This document shows, piece by piece, positions 50,325 to 59,900 of a DNA stretch of 64,000 bases. The DNA lies in NCBI RefSeq assembly GCF_001866135.1, contig NZ_MODW01000003.1, forward strand, positions 364,408 through 428,407, written 5' to 3'. Every line of letters starts with the position of its first letter. Within the stretch, counting starts at the first letter, position 1. The translations under genes and the position numbers were made by a program. This DNA comes from Microbacterium sp. LCT-H2 (GTDB taxonomy: Bacteria; Actinomycetota; Actinomycetes; Actinomycetales; Microbacteriaceae). The notes beneath the pieces are model-generated. The model made no database searches and was not told the DNA's origin. It saw only the letters and a program-made list of their open reading frames with translations.

Positions 50325-51602
50325 ATGCCGCGAACACCCACGACGCTGCTCTCCGTCGCCGACCAGGAGCGCCGGCGCGCGCTGCGGCGGATGAAGGCCG
50401 TCGCGCTCGGTGCTCTGATCTTCATGGCCCTCGCCTTCGTCGTCGCGTTCGCGTTCCAGGAGCGGGTCGGTGGGCTCGCGTACGTCCGCGCCGCCGCGGA
50501 GGGCGGCATGGTCGGCGCGCTCGCGGACTGGTTCGCGGTGACCGCGCTGTTCCGCCGTCCGCTGGGTCTGCCCATCCCGCACACCGCGATCATCCCGAAC
50601 CGCAAGGACGAGATCGGCCGCACGCTCGGCGAGTTCGTGGAGACGAACTTCCTCGCGGCCGACGTGGTGCGCACCAAGCTCGCCAGCACCGCGATCGCCC
50701 TCCGCGCCGGCGAGTGGCTCCGCGAGACCCCGCATGCCGAGCGCGTCGCCGCGGAGGGGGCGACGATCGCGACGGCCGTGCTGAACGCGCTGAGCGACGA
50801 CGACGTGCGCGATCTCCTCGCCGACCTCGCGCGCGAGCATCTCGTCGCGCCGGAGTGGGGGCCGCCCGCTGGAGCGTGGCTGGAGAAGATCGTGGAGGCG
50901 GAGGCGCACCACGGTGCCGTCGACCTCGCGGTGGACAGCATCGGGCGATGGCTCGACGCGAACGCCTCCTCCTTCACCGGACTCGTCTCCCGGCGGCTCC
51001 CCGGATGGATGCCGAAGATCGCGCACCGCCTCATCGACGACACGGTGTACAACGAGGCGGTCAAGTTCGTCCGCGCCGTCCAGGCCGACCCGCGGCACCC
51101 GGCCCGCCTCGCGATCGACGGGTACCTGTCCCGCCTCGCGGACGCCCTGCAGAACGATCCCGCGACGCGCGAGAAGCTGGAGAACGCCAAGGCCGCGCTC
51201 TTCGACAGCCCGCGCGTCGGCGCCCTGGCTGCAGAGGCCTGGAACACCGCCAAGAACGGACTCCTCACCTCCCTCGCCGATCCGGAGAGCGGGCTGCGGC
51301 GACGCGCCGTGCAGGCGCTGCAGGAGGTCGGCGAGCGGCTCACGACCGATGCCGCCCTGCAGCGCCGCGTCGACACGTGGGTCTCCGATGCGGCCGTCTT
51401 CCTCGTCGACCGGTACCGGCACGACATCGCCTCGATCATCACCGACACCGTGGAGCGCTGGGACCCCGCCGAGACCACCGAGAAGATCGAGCTCATGGTC
51501 GGACGCGACCTGCAGTACATCCGTCTGAACGGCACGGTCGTCGGGGCCCTCGCCGGCCTCGCGATCTTCACCGTCGCCCACGCCCTGATCCCGGGAGTCT
51601 GA
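50325..51602 (+). CDS. DUF445-family membrane-associated protein
   Basis: 425 residues with one N-terminal helix (MKAVALGALIFMALAFVVAFAFQ) and a C-terminal helix (LNGTVVGALAGLAIFTVAHALI). AAAEGGMVGALADWFAVTALFRRPLGLPIPHTAIIPNRKDEIGRTLGEFVETNFL is the family signature. The large helical middle section is predicted outside or peripheral to the membrane. The function of DUF445 is not established. It stands one base before the hutG-like gene on the same strand; AAAGGAT lies 6 bases ahead of its ATG. Confidence 0.85.
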   Translation: MPRTPTTLLSVADQERRRALRRMKAVALGALIFMALAFVVAFAFQERVGGLAYVRAAAEGGMVGALADWFAVTALFRRPLGLPIPHTAIIPNRKDEIGRTLGEFVETNFLAADVVRTKLASTAIALRAGEWLRETPHAERVAAEGATIATAVLNALSDDDVRDLLADLAREHLVAPEWGPPAGAWLEKIVEAEAHHGAVDLAVDSIGRWLDANASSFTGLVSRRLPGWMPKIAHRLIDDTVYNEAVKFVRAVQADPRHPARLAIDGYLSRLADALQNDPATREKLENAKAALFDSPRVGALAAEAWNTAKNGLLTSLADPESGLRRRAVQALQEVGERLTTDAALQRRVDTWVSDAAVFLVDRYRHDIASIITDTVERWDPAETTEKIELMVGRDLQYIRLNGTVVGALAGLAIFTVAHALIPGV

Positions 51603-51603
51603 C

Positions 51604-52518
51604 ATGGCGCTGTCCCACGATCCGCTCTGGCCGCGCGCCGGCGCCTGGCCCGCGTTCGAGGGCACGGCCGATGCGGTGCTCCTCGGCGTCCCGACCTGGC
51701 GCACCTCCCTGTCCCCGACCGGGGCGCACGCGACACCGGCCGCGATCCGCGAGGCGCTCCCCCGCTACGGCACGACGGTGCTCGGCCCGCCGACGATCGA
51801 CCTGGACGAGGTGCTCCGCATCGCGGACGCCGGGGACGTGCCGGAGCCGGACGGCGACGCGGGAGAGGCGCGGACGATCGAGCGGGTCCGGGAGCTCGCG
51901 GGAGCGTCCGACCTCGTCATCGCCCTCGGCGGCGACAACTCCCTCACCTACCCGGTCGCGCTCGGAGCGGAGGCCACGGGCCTGATCACGTTCGACGCCC
52001 ACTTCGACCTGCGCGACGGCGTCTCCAACGGCACCCCGGTGCGGCGGCTCGTCCAGGACGTTCCCGCCGCGGCAGGCGTCCCGACGGCCCGCGTCGACCC
52101 CACCCGGATCGTGCAGATCGGCCTCGCCGACTTCGCGAACTCCGCCGCGTACGCCCGCCGCGCGGCCGACTGGGGCATCCGGGTCGTCACCCTCGACGAC
52201 GTGCGCCGTCGCGGCATCGCCGACGTCGTGGCCGAGGCGGTCGAGATCGCGGGGGCGGGCGACGCCGCCCGGGTGCACCTCGACATCGACGTGGACGTGT
52301 GCGACCGCGCGGTCGCACCGGGCTGCCCAGCCAGCGTCCCCGGAGGCCTGGCGGCGTGGGAGCTGCGCGCTGTCACCCGGGCGGTCGCCGCCGATCCGCG
52401 GGTCGTGAGCGCCGACATCGCCGAGGTGGATGCGACCGCGGACGCCGAGGACGGTCGCACCGTGCGACTCGCTGCCCTCTGCGTGCTCGAGCTGCTCGCC
52501 GGCCTCGCGGCACGCTGA
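51604..52518 (+). CDS. hutG: Arginase-family ureohydrolase, probable formimidoylglutamase (HutG)
   Basis: 304 residues of the arginase/agmatinase fold. Metal-site motifs are ALGGDNSLTY, TFDAHFDLRDG and the DIDVDVCDRAVAPGCPASVPGG block, equivalent to GGDHS, DAHxD and DxDxxDP. The second block's GVSNGTPVRRL fits formimidoylglutamases and agmatinases. Because hutH, hutU and hutI lie 6 kb further on, and without another HutG there, this most likely completes histidine degradation by splitting N-formimidoyl-L-glutamate to glutamate and formamide. A separate role cannot be excluded. Confidence 0.75.
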   Translation: MALSHDPLWPRAGAWPAFEGTADAVLLGVPTWRTSLSPTGAHATPAAIREALPRYGTTVLGPPTIDLDEVLRIADAGDVPEPDGDAGEARTIERVRELAGASDLVIALGGDNSLTYPVALGAEATGLITFDAHFDLRDGVSNGTPVRRLVQDVPAAAGVPTARVDPTRIVQIGLADFANSAAYARRAADWGIRVVTLDDVRRRGIADVVAEAVEIAGAGDAARVHLDIDVDVCDRAVAPGCPASVPGGLAAWELRAVTRAVAADPRVVSADIAEVDATADAEDGRTVRLAALCVLELLAGLAAR

Positions 52519-52548
52519 GCAGGGGAGCGGCTCGGGCGACGCGCCGGA

Positions 52549-53553
52549 TCAGCGCACGACCAGCTCAGGCGTGATGAGTGCGTGCGCCGAGCCGGACTCG
52601 ACCCGGCGCGGTGCGACCACGTCCCCTGTCGGCCCCATGAGCAGCTGCAGGATCGCCTCCGCGACATCCTCCGGTCGTTGTTCGACGCTGGAGAATCCCA
52701 GTGCTTCGGCGGTGGGGGTGTTGTCGAACCCGATGACCGGGACGGTCTTCCCGGCGTCGGCGAGGCCGAGCAGAGCCCCCACGGCGAGAGAGTCGCTGGC
52801 GCAGACGACGGCGTCCGCCCGGATGCCGTCCTCCATCGCGCGGGTGATCGCCCGACGCGCTTCGGGAACCGAATCCTCGGCGATGACCCGGGCCCCGTGC
52901 GCCCCCGCCTCCGTGAGAGCCTCGCGCCACCCGCGTTCTCGGTCGTCCCCCGTGCCCGACCCCGACGGCCAGCCCAGGAAGGTCACCGCGCTCCCGTGCT
53001 CCAGCGCATACGTCGTCGCCGCCCTGGTGCCCGCCGCACCGTCCACGTCGACCCAGAGATGCATCGGATCGGAGATGTCGTCGTCCCCCCACGGCCGGCC
53101 GAAGGAGATGAACGGCAGACCGAGCGCGTCCAGCCGCATGACGCGGGGATCGTCGCGCACGGTGCCGGTGAGGATCGCGGCATCGATCTCGGATCCGTCC
53201 CACAGTTCGGCGAGCCGGCCGAGCTCCTCCTCCGGGGTCCGCGCCGCGTACACGAGCATGCGCATGCCGCGATCACTCGAACGCTCCGTGATGGCGTGCA
53301 CGAAGCGATCCAGCACCACCCCCGAGATCCCGCCCAGATACGGGTCGAGCCGGATGCCGATCGTCGAACTCCGACGCAGGCGCAGCCGGCGGGCCGCCGC
53401 GTGCCGACGGTAGCCGAGCTCGTCGATGGAGGCGAGCACGCGCTCCCGGGTGGCCGGCCGGACGATGTCCGGGGTGTTCAGGACGTTCGACACCGTCTGG
53501 CGGGAGACGCCGGCGTGCGCCGCCACATCCTCCACCGTGGGGGCCTTGGCCAT
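52549..53553 (-). CDS. LacI-family repressor of the adjacent sugar operon
   Basis: 334 residues. HTH VEDVAAHAGVSRQTVSNVLNTPDIVRPATRERVLASIDELGYRRHAAARRLRLRRS, then a periplasmic-binding-protein-like sensor domain ending LGFSSVEQRPEDVAEAILQLLMG...SGSAHALITPELVVR. Start ATG 53553 follows GAGGAG. Divergent from the sugar ABC operon; the TTTGA-TCGT-TCAAA palindrome at 53619-53632 in that operon's leader is the likely operator. The inducing sugar is unknown. Confidence 0.9.
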   Translation of the reverse strand: MAKAPTVEDVAAHAGVSRQTVSNVLNTPDIVRPATRERVLASIDELGYRRHAAARRLRLRRSSTIGIRLDPYLGGISGVVLDRFVHAITERSSDRGMRMLVYAARTPEEELGRLAELWDGSEIDAAILTGTVRDDPRVMRLDALGLPFISFGRPWGDDDISDPMHLWVDVDGAAGTRAATTYALEHGSAVTFLGWPSGSGTGDDRERGWREALTEAGAHGARVIAEDSVPEARRAITRAMEDGIRADAVVCASDSLAVGALLGLADAGKTVPVIGFDNTPTAEALGFSSVEQRPEDVAEAILQLLMGPTGDVVAPRRVESGSAHALITPELVVR

Positions 53554-53575
53554 CGCACTCCTCGATCCCGGCGGC

Positions 53576-53605
53576 TTGACACGTCCGCACTGCCGCACCT
53601 AGCGT
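53576..53605 (+). promoter_or_regulatory. Promoter of the sugar ABC operon
   Basis: TTGACA (53576-53581), an 18-base spacer and TAGCGT (53600-53605): the clearest sigma-70-type promoter in the window. It reads toward the solute-binding protein gene. Confidence 0.75.
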
Positions 53606-53618
53606 ACTCCATGCAGAG

Positions 53619-53632
53619 TTTGATCGTTCAAA
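53619..53632 (+). promoter_or_regulatory. LacI-type operator
   Basis: TTTGATCGTTCAAA: arms TTTGA/TCAAA around TCGT, just after the expected transcription start, placed to block initiation. Confidence 0.65.
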
Positions 53633-53669
53633 TTCCTGCCCGCCGGCCCTCATCAAAGGAGAGAGAGAC

Positions 53670-54920
53670 ATGACACGGCAGACCACACGCGCCTGGCTCG
53701 GCGCTGGAGCGGTCCTGATCACCACCACCCTCGCGCTCACCGGGTGCGGGTCCGGGTTCTCGGGCGAGGAGCAGAGCGAGGGCGACACGGACCTCACCTC
53801 CTCCGACGACGGCCTCACGATCCTCATCGGCTCGTCCGGCGACGCCGAGACCGCCGCCGTGCAGTCGGCGCTCGACGCCTGGTCCGAGGAGTCCGGCACC
53901 GAGGTCGACCTCCAGGTGGCGAGCGACCTGGCGCAGGAGCTCTCTCAGGGCTTCGCCGCCGGAAAACCCGCCGACCTCTTCTACCTCGCACCCGAGCAGA
54001 TGGCCGGGTACGCCTCGAACGGCTCCCTCCAGGCATACGGCGACGAGCTCTCGAACAAGGACGACTTCTACCCCTCCCTCGTGGAGAACTTCACCCTCGA
54101 CGGCACGTTCTACTGCGCACCCAAGGACTTCTCCACGCTCGCGCTCGTGATCAACACGCGCCTGTGGGCGGAGGCCGGACTCACCGATGCCGACCTCCCG
54201 AAGAGCTGGGACGACCTCGCGGCCGTCGCGCAGAAGCTCACCACCGCCGACCACGTGGGCCTGGCCTTCGGCGCGGAATACCAGCGCGTCGGCACGTTCA
54301 TGGCGCAGGCCGGCGGCGGGCTCGTGAAAGACGGCACAGCGATCGCGGATGACCCCGCGAACGTCCAGGCGCTGGAGTATGTGCAGTCCCACCTCGTCGA
54401 CGGCACCTTCGCCTACGCCAAGGACGTCGGGGCGGGCTGGGGCGGTGAGGCACTCGGGAAGGAGCTCGCCGCGATGGTGATCGAAGGCAACTGGATCACC
54501 GGCGCGATGGCGAACGACTTCGGCTCCGTGGACTACACCGTCGCCGAGCTTCCCGAAGGACCGGGCGGCCCGGGCACCCTGCAGTTCACGAACTGCTGGG
54601 GCATGGCCGCCGACAGCCCCAACCAGCAGGCGGCCCTCGACCTCGTCGAGTACCTCACCAGTGCCGACAGCCAGCTCGCCTTCTCGAAGGCATTCGGCCC
54701 GATGCCGTCGATCACCTCCGCCGCCGACCAGTGGACCGCCGACAACCCGGACCTCGCGCCCTTCCTCGCGGGAGCGGACTACGCGCAGTTCCCGCCCAAC
54801 CAGGACGGCGCTGCGGACGTGATCGCCGACTTCAACGCGCAGCTCGAGTCGCTGAAGACGGGAGACCCCGCACAGATCCTCGGCACCGTGCAGTCGAACC
54901 TCGAAGCGATCGTCGAGTAG
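53670..54920 (+). CDS. Sugar ABC transporter solute-binding lipoprotein
   Basis: 416 residues. Lipoprotein signal with lipobox LALTGCGSG near residue 26. Cluster-D type extracellular binding protein of the carbohydrate (CUT1) group: LTILIGSSGDAETAAVQSALDAWSEESGTEVDLQVASDLAQELSQGFAAGKPADLFYLAPEQMAGYASNG, and later TFYCAPKDFSTLALVINTRLWAEAGLTDADLPKSWDDLAAVAQKLT. It captures an oligosaccharide outside the membrane. First gene of the operon with two permeases and a glycosidase. Confidence 0.9.
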   Translation: MTRQTTRAWLGAGAVLITTTLALTGCGSGFSGEEQSEGDTDLTSSDDGLTILIGSSGDAETAAVQSALDAWSEESGTEVDLQVASDLAQELSQGFAAGKPADLFYLAPEQMAGYASNGSLQAYGDELSNKDDFYPSLVENFTLDGTFYCAPKDFSTLALVINTRLWAEAGLTDADLPKSWDDLAAVAQKLTTADHVGLAFGAEYQRVGTFMAQAGGGLVKDGTAIADDPANVQALEYVQSHLVDGTFAYAKDVGAGWGGEALGKELAAMVIEGNWITGAMANDFGSVDYTVAELPEGPGGPGTLQFTNCWGMAADSPNQQAALDLVEYLTSADSQLAFSKAFGPMPSITSAADQWTADNPDLAPFLAGADYAQFPPNQDGAADVIADFNAQLESLKTGDPAQILGTVQSNLEAIVE

Positions 54921-54922
54921 CG

Positions 54923-56020
54923 ATGGCGGGACACGCCCTGTCTCGCCGCGGGGGAGCCTCCGGACTCCGCCGCGGTGAGGCCGCAGCCGGCTGGCTCTTC
55001 ACGGCGCCGGTCATCCTCATCCTCGGGGTCTTCCTGCTGGTCCCCGTGCTCATGGCCCTGTGGGTCAGCATGTCGGACTGGGCGGGGCGCGGCAGCCCCC
55101 TCTCGCCGTCGGTCTCGTTCGTGGGCACGGAGAACTACTCGGCCGTGCTGGCCGACGGCGGCCTCGCGACCAAGGACTTCGGGACCGCGCTGCGCAACAA
55201 CTCCTGGTACGTGCTGCTCGTCGTGCCCCTGCAGACGGCCATCGCCCTGTTCCTCGCCGTCCTGGTGAACAGAGCGGTGCTGCGCGGCCGCGGGTTCTTC
55301 CGGACCGCGTACTACTTCCCCTCCGTCACGAGCTCGGTGGCGATCACGGTGCTCTGGCTCTTCCTGTTCTCCGCGAGCGGAGCGGTCAACAGCGTGCTCG
55401 CCTGGTTCGGCTTGAACGGTCCGAACTGGTTCAACGACCCCCGCGGCATCCTGCATCTCGCGCTCAGCGGCGTCGGCATCGACACGGGGCCCGCCGCGCT
55501 CACCGGCGGCGGGATGCTGGGCATCTCCTGGTGGGAGTGGCTCGCTGGTCCCTCGATCGCCATGAGCGCGTACATCCTGATGGCCATCTTCACGACCTCC
55601 GGCACCTTCATGCTGCTCTTCCTCGCCGGTCTGCAGAATCTCGGCGCGGACGTCGACGAGGCGGCCATGATGGACGGGGCGAACGGGTGGCAGCGGTTCT
55701 GGCGGGTGACCCTGCCGCAGCTGCGGCCGACGCTGTTCACGGTGCTCACCCTCGGCCTCATCGGCTGCTGGCAGGTGTTCGATCAGATCTACACCGGTAC
55801 CCGTGGTGCCCCCAGCAAGACGACTCTCACCCCGGCGTACCTGTCGTACAAGACGGCGTTCACGGACCAGGAGTGGGGTCAGGGCGCCGCGATCGCCTTC
55901 ATCCTCTTCGTCATCATCGTGATCTTCACGCTGCTGCAGCGCTGGGTGCTGCGCGACCGGCCGGTATCGCGGCGCCGCATCCGCGCGTACGAGGTCGCGC
56001 GCGAGGGAGGGACATCATGA
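54923..56020 (+). CDS. Sugar ABC transporter permease (MalF type)
   Basis: 365 residues with about six helices and the EAA loop DVDEAAMMDGANGWQRFWRVTLPQLRPTLFTVL, the coupling motif for a MalK-type ATPase. A long insert follows the third helix (SASGAVNSVLAWFGLNGPNWFNDPRG...). The ATG at 54923 follows the binding-protein gene by two bases. It forms a heterodimer with the next permease. Confidence 0.9.
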   Translation: MAGHALSRRGGASGLRRGEAAAGWLFTAPVILILGVFLLVPVLMALWVSMSDWAGRGSPLSPSVSFVGTENYSAVLADGGLATKDFGTALRNNSWYVLLVVPLQTAIALFLAVLVNRAVLRGRGFFRTAYYFPSVTSSVAITVLWLFLFSASGAVNSVLAWFGLNGPNWFNDPRGILHLALSGVGIDTGPAALTGGGMLGISWWEWLAGPSIAMSAYILMAIFTTSGTFMLLFLAGLQNLGADVDEAAMMDGANGWQRFWRVTLPQLRPTLFTVLTLGLIGCWQVFDQIYTGTRGAPSKTTLTPAYLSYKTAFTDQEWGQGAAIAFILFVIIVIFTLLQRWVLRDRPVSRRRIRAYEVAREGGTS

Positions 56021-56856
56021 GGCTCTCGCGCACGCAGCTCACCGGGCAGATCGTGCTGTACACCGTGCTGATCGCGCTCGCCGTCATCTACATCTACCCG
56101 TTCCTGATCCAGGTGTTCACGAGTTTCAAGACGGACGAGGATGCCGCGAGCTCGGGCGTGAACCTGCTCCCGGAGTCCTGGACCTTCGCCGCCTATGAAC
56201 GGCTCTTCGCCAACTCCGACTTCCCGTCGTGGTTCGTCAACAGCGCCATCGTGACGATCTTCGTCACCGCGGGGCGGGTGTTCTTCAACTCCCTCGCCGG
56301 ATACGCGCTGGCACGTCTGCGCTTCCGCGGTCGGGGAGTCGTGTTCGCGGCCCTCGTCGCCGTGATGTCGGTGCCGACGGTCGTCCTGCTCATCCCGAAG
56401 TTCCTCGTCATCAACCAGCTCGGCATCTTCAACTCCTACGCCGGTATGATCCTGCCGCTGCTGGTCGACGCCGCCGGCGTCTTCATCATGAAGAACTTCT
56501 TCGAATCGATCCCGGTCTCAGTCGAAGAGCAGGCGCGGATCGACGGAGCCGGCGCGTTCCGGACCTTCTGGTCGGTCGTGCTCCCGATGGCGACGCCCGC
56601 CCTCATCACGATCGTCATCCTGTCGTTCCAGGGGTCGTGGAACGAGCTCAGCCACTTCATCGTGTCCACGAACGACCCCGCGCTGACGACCCTCACGAAG
56701 GGTGTCGCCTCGCTCGCCAGCGGGCAGCTCAGCCAGGGCACCCAGTATCCGCTCAAGCTCGCGGCGGCGCTCATCATGACGATCCCCGTCGCCGTGATGT
56801 TCTTCATCTTCCAGCGCCGCATCATGAATTCCACCGAAGGAGCCGTCAAGGAATGA
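56017..56856 (+). CDS. Sugar ABC transporter permease (MalG type)
   Basis: 279 residues with about six helices. The EAA loop VEEQARIDGAGAFRTFWSVVLPMATPALITIVILSFQGSWNELSHFIVST has an R at the second position. The ATG overlaps the previous permease stop by four bases (ATGA). With the MalF-type subunit it forms the channel. No ATPase gene is present in the operon, so a shared MsiK-like ATPase elsewhere is required. Confidence 0.9.
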   Translation: MRLSRTQLTGQIVLYTVLIALAVIYIYPFLIQVFTSFKTDEDAASSGVNLLPESWTFAAYERLFANSDFPSWFVNSAIVTIFVTAGRVFFNSLAGYALARLRFRGRGVVFAALVAVMSVPTVVLLIPKFLVINQLGIFNSYAGMILPLLVDAAGVFIMKNFFESIPVSVEEQARIDGAGAFRTFWSVVLPMATPALITIVILSFQGSWNELSHFIVSTNDPALTTLTKGVASLASGQLSQGTQYPLKLAAALIMTIPVAVMFFIFQRRIMNSTEGAVKE

Positions 56857-58721
56857 CCGACCGCCCCCACCTCCAGCCGCTGCTCGACGACGCCGTGGTC
56901 GTGCTCGATGCCCCCACCCAGGTCTGGTCCGACCGCGACGGCGACGTCGGCGGCGCCCCGATCCACGGCGTCTACCACGGCGACGTCCGTCACATCGCCG
57001 CGATCGGACTCGAGGTGCGGGACACCGCCCTGGAAGCCATCGCCTGCTCGTCGCCGGTCCCGCAGCGTGCGCTGTTCACCAGCCTGCTGCGCGGACTCGA
57101 CGATGCCGCCGCCGATCCGAAAGTGCGCCTGGATCGGGATCGCGCTGTCGAGCCGGGGAGACTGACCGAGGCCCTGCGGGTATCCTCGCACCTCGAGCAC
57201 GAGGTGACGGCCGAGCTCGCGGTGCGCATCCGCCCGGATTTCACCCCCATGCAACTCGTCAAGGCGGGGGTGACCGGTGGCGAGGAGTGGTCGTGGGACG
57301 GCGAGCGCTGCCGCGCAGGGCAGGCATCGTTCACGCTGCGCGCTGTGGACGCCACCGTGTCGATCGACGGTCGGGAGCTGCTGCTCGCCTGGCGAGTGAC
57401 CGTCCCTCCGCGCGGCGAGGCTGAGGTGACGTGGTCGGCCGACCTCGACGATCCGACCCTGGTCGTGACGTCGCCACCCCGGACAGCCGGCGTCCGGCGC
57501 GTCCCCACCGGAGCGGACCCTCGCACCGCGCGGTGGTTGGAGCGCGCCTGCGCCGACCTCGACGCCCTACGACTGGCCCTGCCGGACCAGCCGGACGAAG
57601 CGTTCTACGCCGCGGGTGCTCCCTGGTTCTTCACCCTGTTCGGACGGGACTCGCTCTGGGCAGCCCGTCTCGCCCTCGCCGCCGACCGCGACATCGCCGC
57701 CTCCACCCTGCGGGTGCTCGCGCGTCTCCAGGGCACGGTGCACGACCCCGGCACCGCGGAGGCTCCGGGCAAGATCGCGCACGAGCTGCGTAGCGCGGAG
57801 CTCTCCCTCCCCGGCGAGGGCGTGCTGCTGCCTCCGCTCTACTACGGCACGGTCGATGCAACACCGCTGTGGATCTGCCTCCTCGCCGACGCGCGCGCGG
57901 CCGGCCTGACGATCACGGAGTTGAGGGACCTGGAGCCCGCGTTGCGCGCCGCCTTGACGTGGATGATCGAGCACGGCGACGCCTCCGGCAGCGGCTTCAT
58001 CGATTATGCGGATGAGTCGGGCCACGGCTTGGCGAATCAGGGCTGGAAGGACTCCGGCGACTCGATCCAGTGGCGCGACGGTCGTCTGGCGGAAGGTCCC
58101 ATCGCGCTCAGCGAAGTGCAGGGATACGCCTACGAGGCCGCGGTGCGCGGAGCAGCGCTCCTCGACGAGCTGGGCACGGCCGGCGGCGACCATCTGCGTT
58201 CGTGGGCGGCGGACCTGCGGCGACGCTTCCGGGATGCCTACTGGGTCACTACGCCGGAGGGGCGGTACCCCGCCATCGCCCTCGACGCCCACGGCGCCGC
58301 GGTCGACACGCTCACCAGCAACATCGGTCACCTCATCGGCACCGGGCTGCTCGATCCGGACGAGGAGCGCGCCTGCGCGGAACTGCTCGTCGGTGAGACG
58401 ATGTCGAGCGGCTACGGCGTCCGCACGATGTCCACGGAGGCCTCGGGGTACTGGCCGCTGAGCTACCACGGCGGCAGCGTGTGGACGCACGACACCGCGA
58501 TCGCCGTGCACGGGATGCTCCGCGCGGGCCTCACGGATCATGCCGGACGCATCGCCGCCCAGCTGCTCGATCTCGCCGAGGGTTTCGACTACCGCGTGCC
58601 GGAGCTGCACTCGGGCGAGCCCCGCATCGTCGGCGGCCGACCGGTCCCCTATCCGGCCGCCTGCCGTCCACAGGCGTGGTCCGCCGCGGCCGCCGTGGTC
58701 TGCGCCGAAGCCCTGCGGTGA
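56853..58721 (+). CDS. Glycogen-debranching-type glycosidase (amylo-1,6-glucosidase-like)
   Basis: 622 residues. N-terminal glycogen-debranching N-domain (about 1-215: LLDDAVVVLDAPTQVWSDRDGDVGGAPIHGVYHGDVRHIAAIGLEV...). C-terminal (alpha/alpha)6 barrel (about 230-620) with AGAPWFFTLFGRDSLWAARLALA, GLANQGWKDSGDSIQWRDG and GYWPLSYHGGSVWTHDTAIA as active-site loops containing likely acidic residues. No signal peptide, so it acts inside the cell on imported glucans. The ATGA overlap joins it to the permease. It hints that the transporter brings in alpha- or branched oligosaccharides (inference). Confidence 0.85.
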   Translation: MTDRPHLQPLLDDAVVVLDAPTQVWSDRDGDVGGAPIHGVYHGDVRHIAAIGLEVRDTALEAIACSSPVPQRALFTSLLRGLDDAAADPKVRLDRDRAVEPGRLTEALRVSSHLEHEVTAELAVRIRPDFTPMQLVKAGVTGGEEWSWDGERCRAGQASFTLRAVDATVSIDGRELLLAWRVTVPPRGEAEVTWSADLDDPTLVVTSPPRTAGVRRVPTGADPRTARWLERACADLDALRLALPDQPDEAFYAAGAPWFFTLFGRDSLWAARLALAADRDIAASTLRVLARLQGTVHDPGTAEAPGKIAHELRSAELSLPGEGVLLPPLYYGTVDATPLWICLLADARAAGLTITELRDLEPALRAALTWMIEHGDASGSGFIDYADESGHGLANQGWKDSGDSIQWRDGRLAEGPIALSEVQGYAYEAAVRGAALLDELGTAGGDHLRSWAADLRRRFRDAYWVTTPEGRYPAIALDAHGAAVDTLTSNIGHLIGTGLLDPDEERACAELLVGETMSSGYGVRTMSTEASGYWPLSYHGGSVWTHDTAIAVHGMLRAGLTDHAGRIAAQLLDLAEGFDYRVPELHSGEPRIVGGRPVPYPAACRPQAWSAAAAVVCAEALR

Positions 58722-58733
58722 CGGGCGGGACGG

Positions 58734-59900
58734 TCAGACGACGGCCGTCCCGTCCTTCCAGACGCGCCGCACCAGCGGCACACCCGGGCGATACGCCAGG
58801 TGCACGCGGGAGGGGGCGTCGAGCAGCACGAGGTCGGCGCGCGCCCCGGGGGCGATGCGGCCGATGTCGTCGCGCCGGAGTGCCCGCGCCCCGCCGGCGG
58901 TGGCGGCCCAGACCGCCTCCGCCGTGGTCATGCCCATGTCCCGCACGGCGATGGCGATGCAGAAGGCCATGGACGACGTGAAGCTGGACCCCGGGTTCGT
59001 GTCGCACGCGAGCGCGACCGTCACCCCTGCGTCGAGGAGCCGGCGCGCATCCGGATAGGGCTGGCGCGTGGAGAACTCCACGCCGGGCAGCAGCGTGAGC
59101 ACCGTGTCCGATGCGGCGAGCGCGGCGATGTCCGCGTCGGTGAGGTAGGTGCCGTGATCCACCGACGCCGCCCCCAGCTCGACCGCCATCCGCACGCCGT
59201 CGCCCGGACCGAGCTGGCTCGCATGCACCCGAGGAGCGAGACCCCGGGTGATGCCCGCCTCCAGGATCCGTCGTGACTGCGCCACCGTGAACGCGCCGGT
59301 CTCGCAGAAGACGTCGATCCACCGGGAGTGCGGGGCGCAGGCGTCGAGCATCGGCCCCACGACGAGGTCGACATAGGCGTCGGGATCGTCGGCGTACTCG
59401 ACCGGCACCACATGCGCACCGAGGAACGTGACCTCCGACGTCACCTCGGCGGCGAGGCGCACGAGGCGCTCCTCCTCCGCGACGGCGAGACCGTAACCGC
59501 TCTTGATCTCGACCGTGGTGGTGCCCTGTGTCCGCAGCTCCCCGATGAACCCGCGCAGTCGGGCGCGCAGGTCGTCGTCGGTCGCCGCCCGCGTCGCCTG
59601 GACCGTCGAGCGGATGCCGCCCGCCGCGTACGGCTGCCCCGCCATGCGCGCCTCGAACTCCGCCGCCCGATCGCCGCCGAAGACGAGGTGGCTGTGGCTG
59701 TCGACGAATCCGGGGATCATGGCCCGACCCCCGGCGTCGACGACCTCGTCGGCCGCGGGAGCTGTGGCGGACGATCCTACCCACGCGATCCGCTCGCCGT
59801 CGATCAGCACGGCCGCGTCGCGCAGCGTGCCGGTCGGGTCGCCCCCGGCGGCGACATTGGTCGTCAGCTCCCCGATCCCGGAGATGAGCGTCGTCGTCAC
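58734..59900 (-). CDS. hutI: Imidazolonepropionase HutI
   Basis: 388-residue amidohydrolase. Metal ligands are in [25 protein letters not shown] (HxH), VHASQLG (His), ASVDHGTYL (His) and [14 protein letters not shown] (Asp). The [13 protein letters not shown] segment is HutI-specific. It hydrolyses 4-imidazolone-5-propionate to N-formimidoyl-L-glutamate. Start GTG 59900 overlaps the hutU stop by four bases. Third gene of hutH-hutU-hutI. Confidence 0.93.
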   Translation of the reverse strand: MTTTLISGIGELTTNVAAGGDPTGTLRDAAVLIDGERIAWVGSSATAPAADEVVDAGGRAMIPGFVDSHSHLVFGGDRAAEFEARMAGQPYAAGGIRSTVQATRAATDDDLRARLRGFIGELRTQGTTTVEIKSGYGLAVAEEERLVRLAAEVTSEVTFLGAHVVPVEYADDPDAYVDLVVGPMLDACAPHSRWIDVFCETGAFTVAQSRRILEAGITRGLAPRVHASQLGPGDGVRMAVELGAASVDHGTYLTDADIAALAASDTVLTLLPGVEFSTRQPYPDARRLLDAGVTVALACDTNPGSSFTSSMAFCIAIAVRDMGMTTAEAVWAATAGGARALRRDDIGRIAPGARADLVLLDAPSRVHLAYRPGVPLVRRVWKDGTAVV

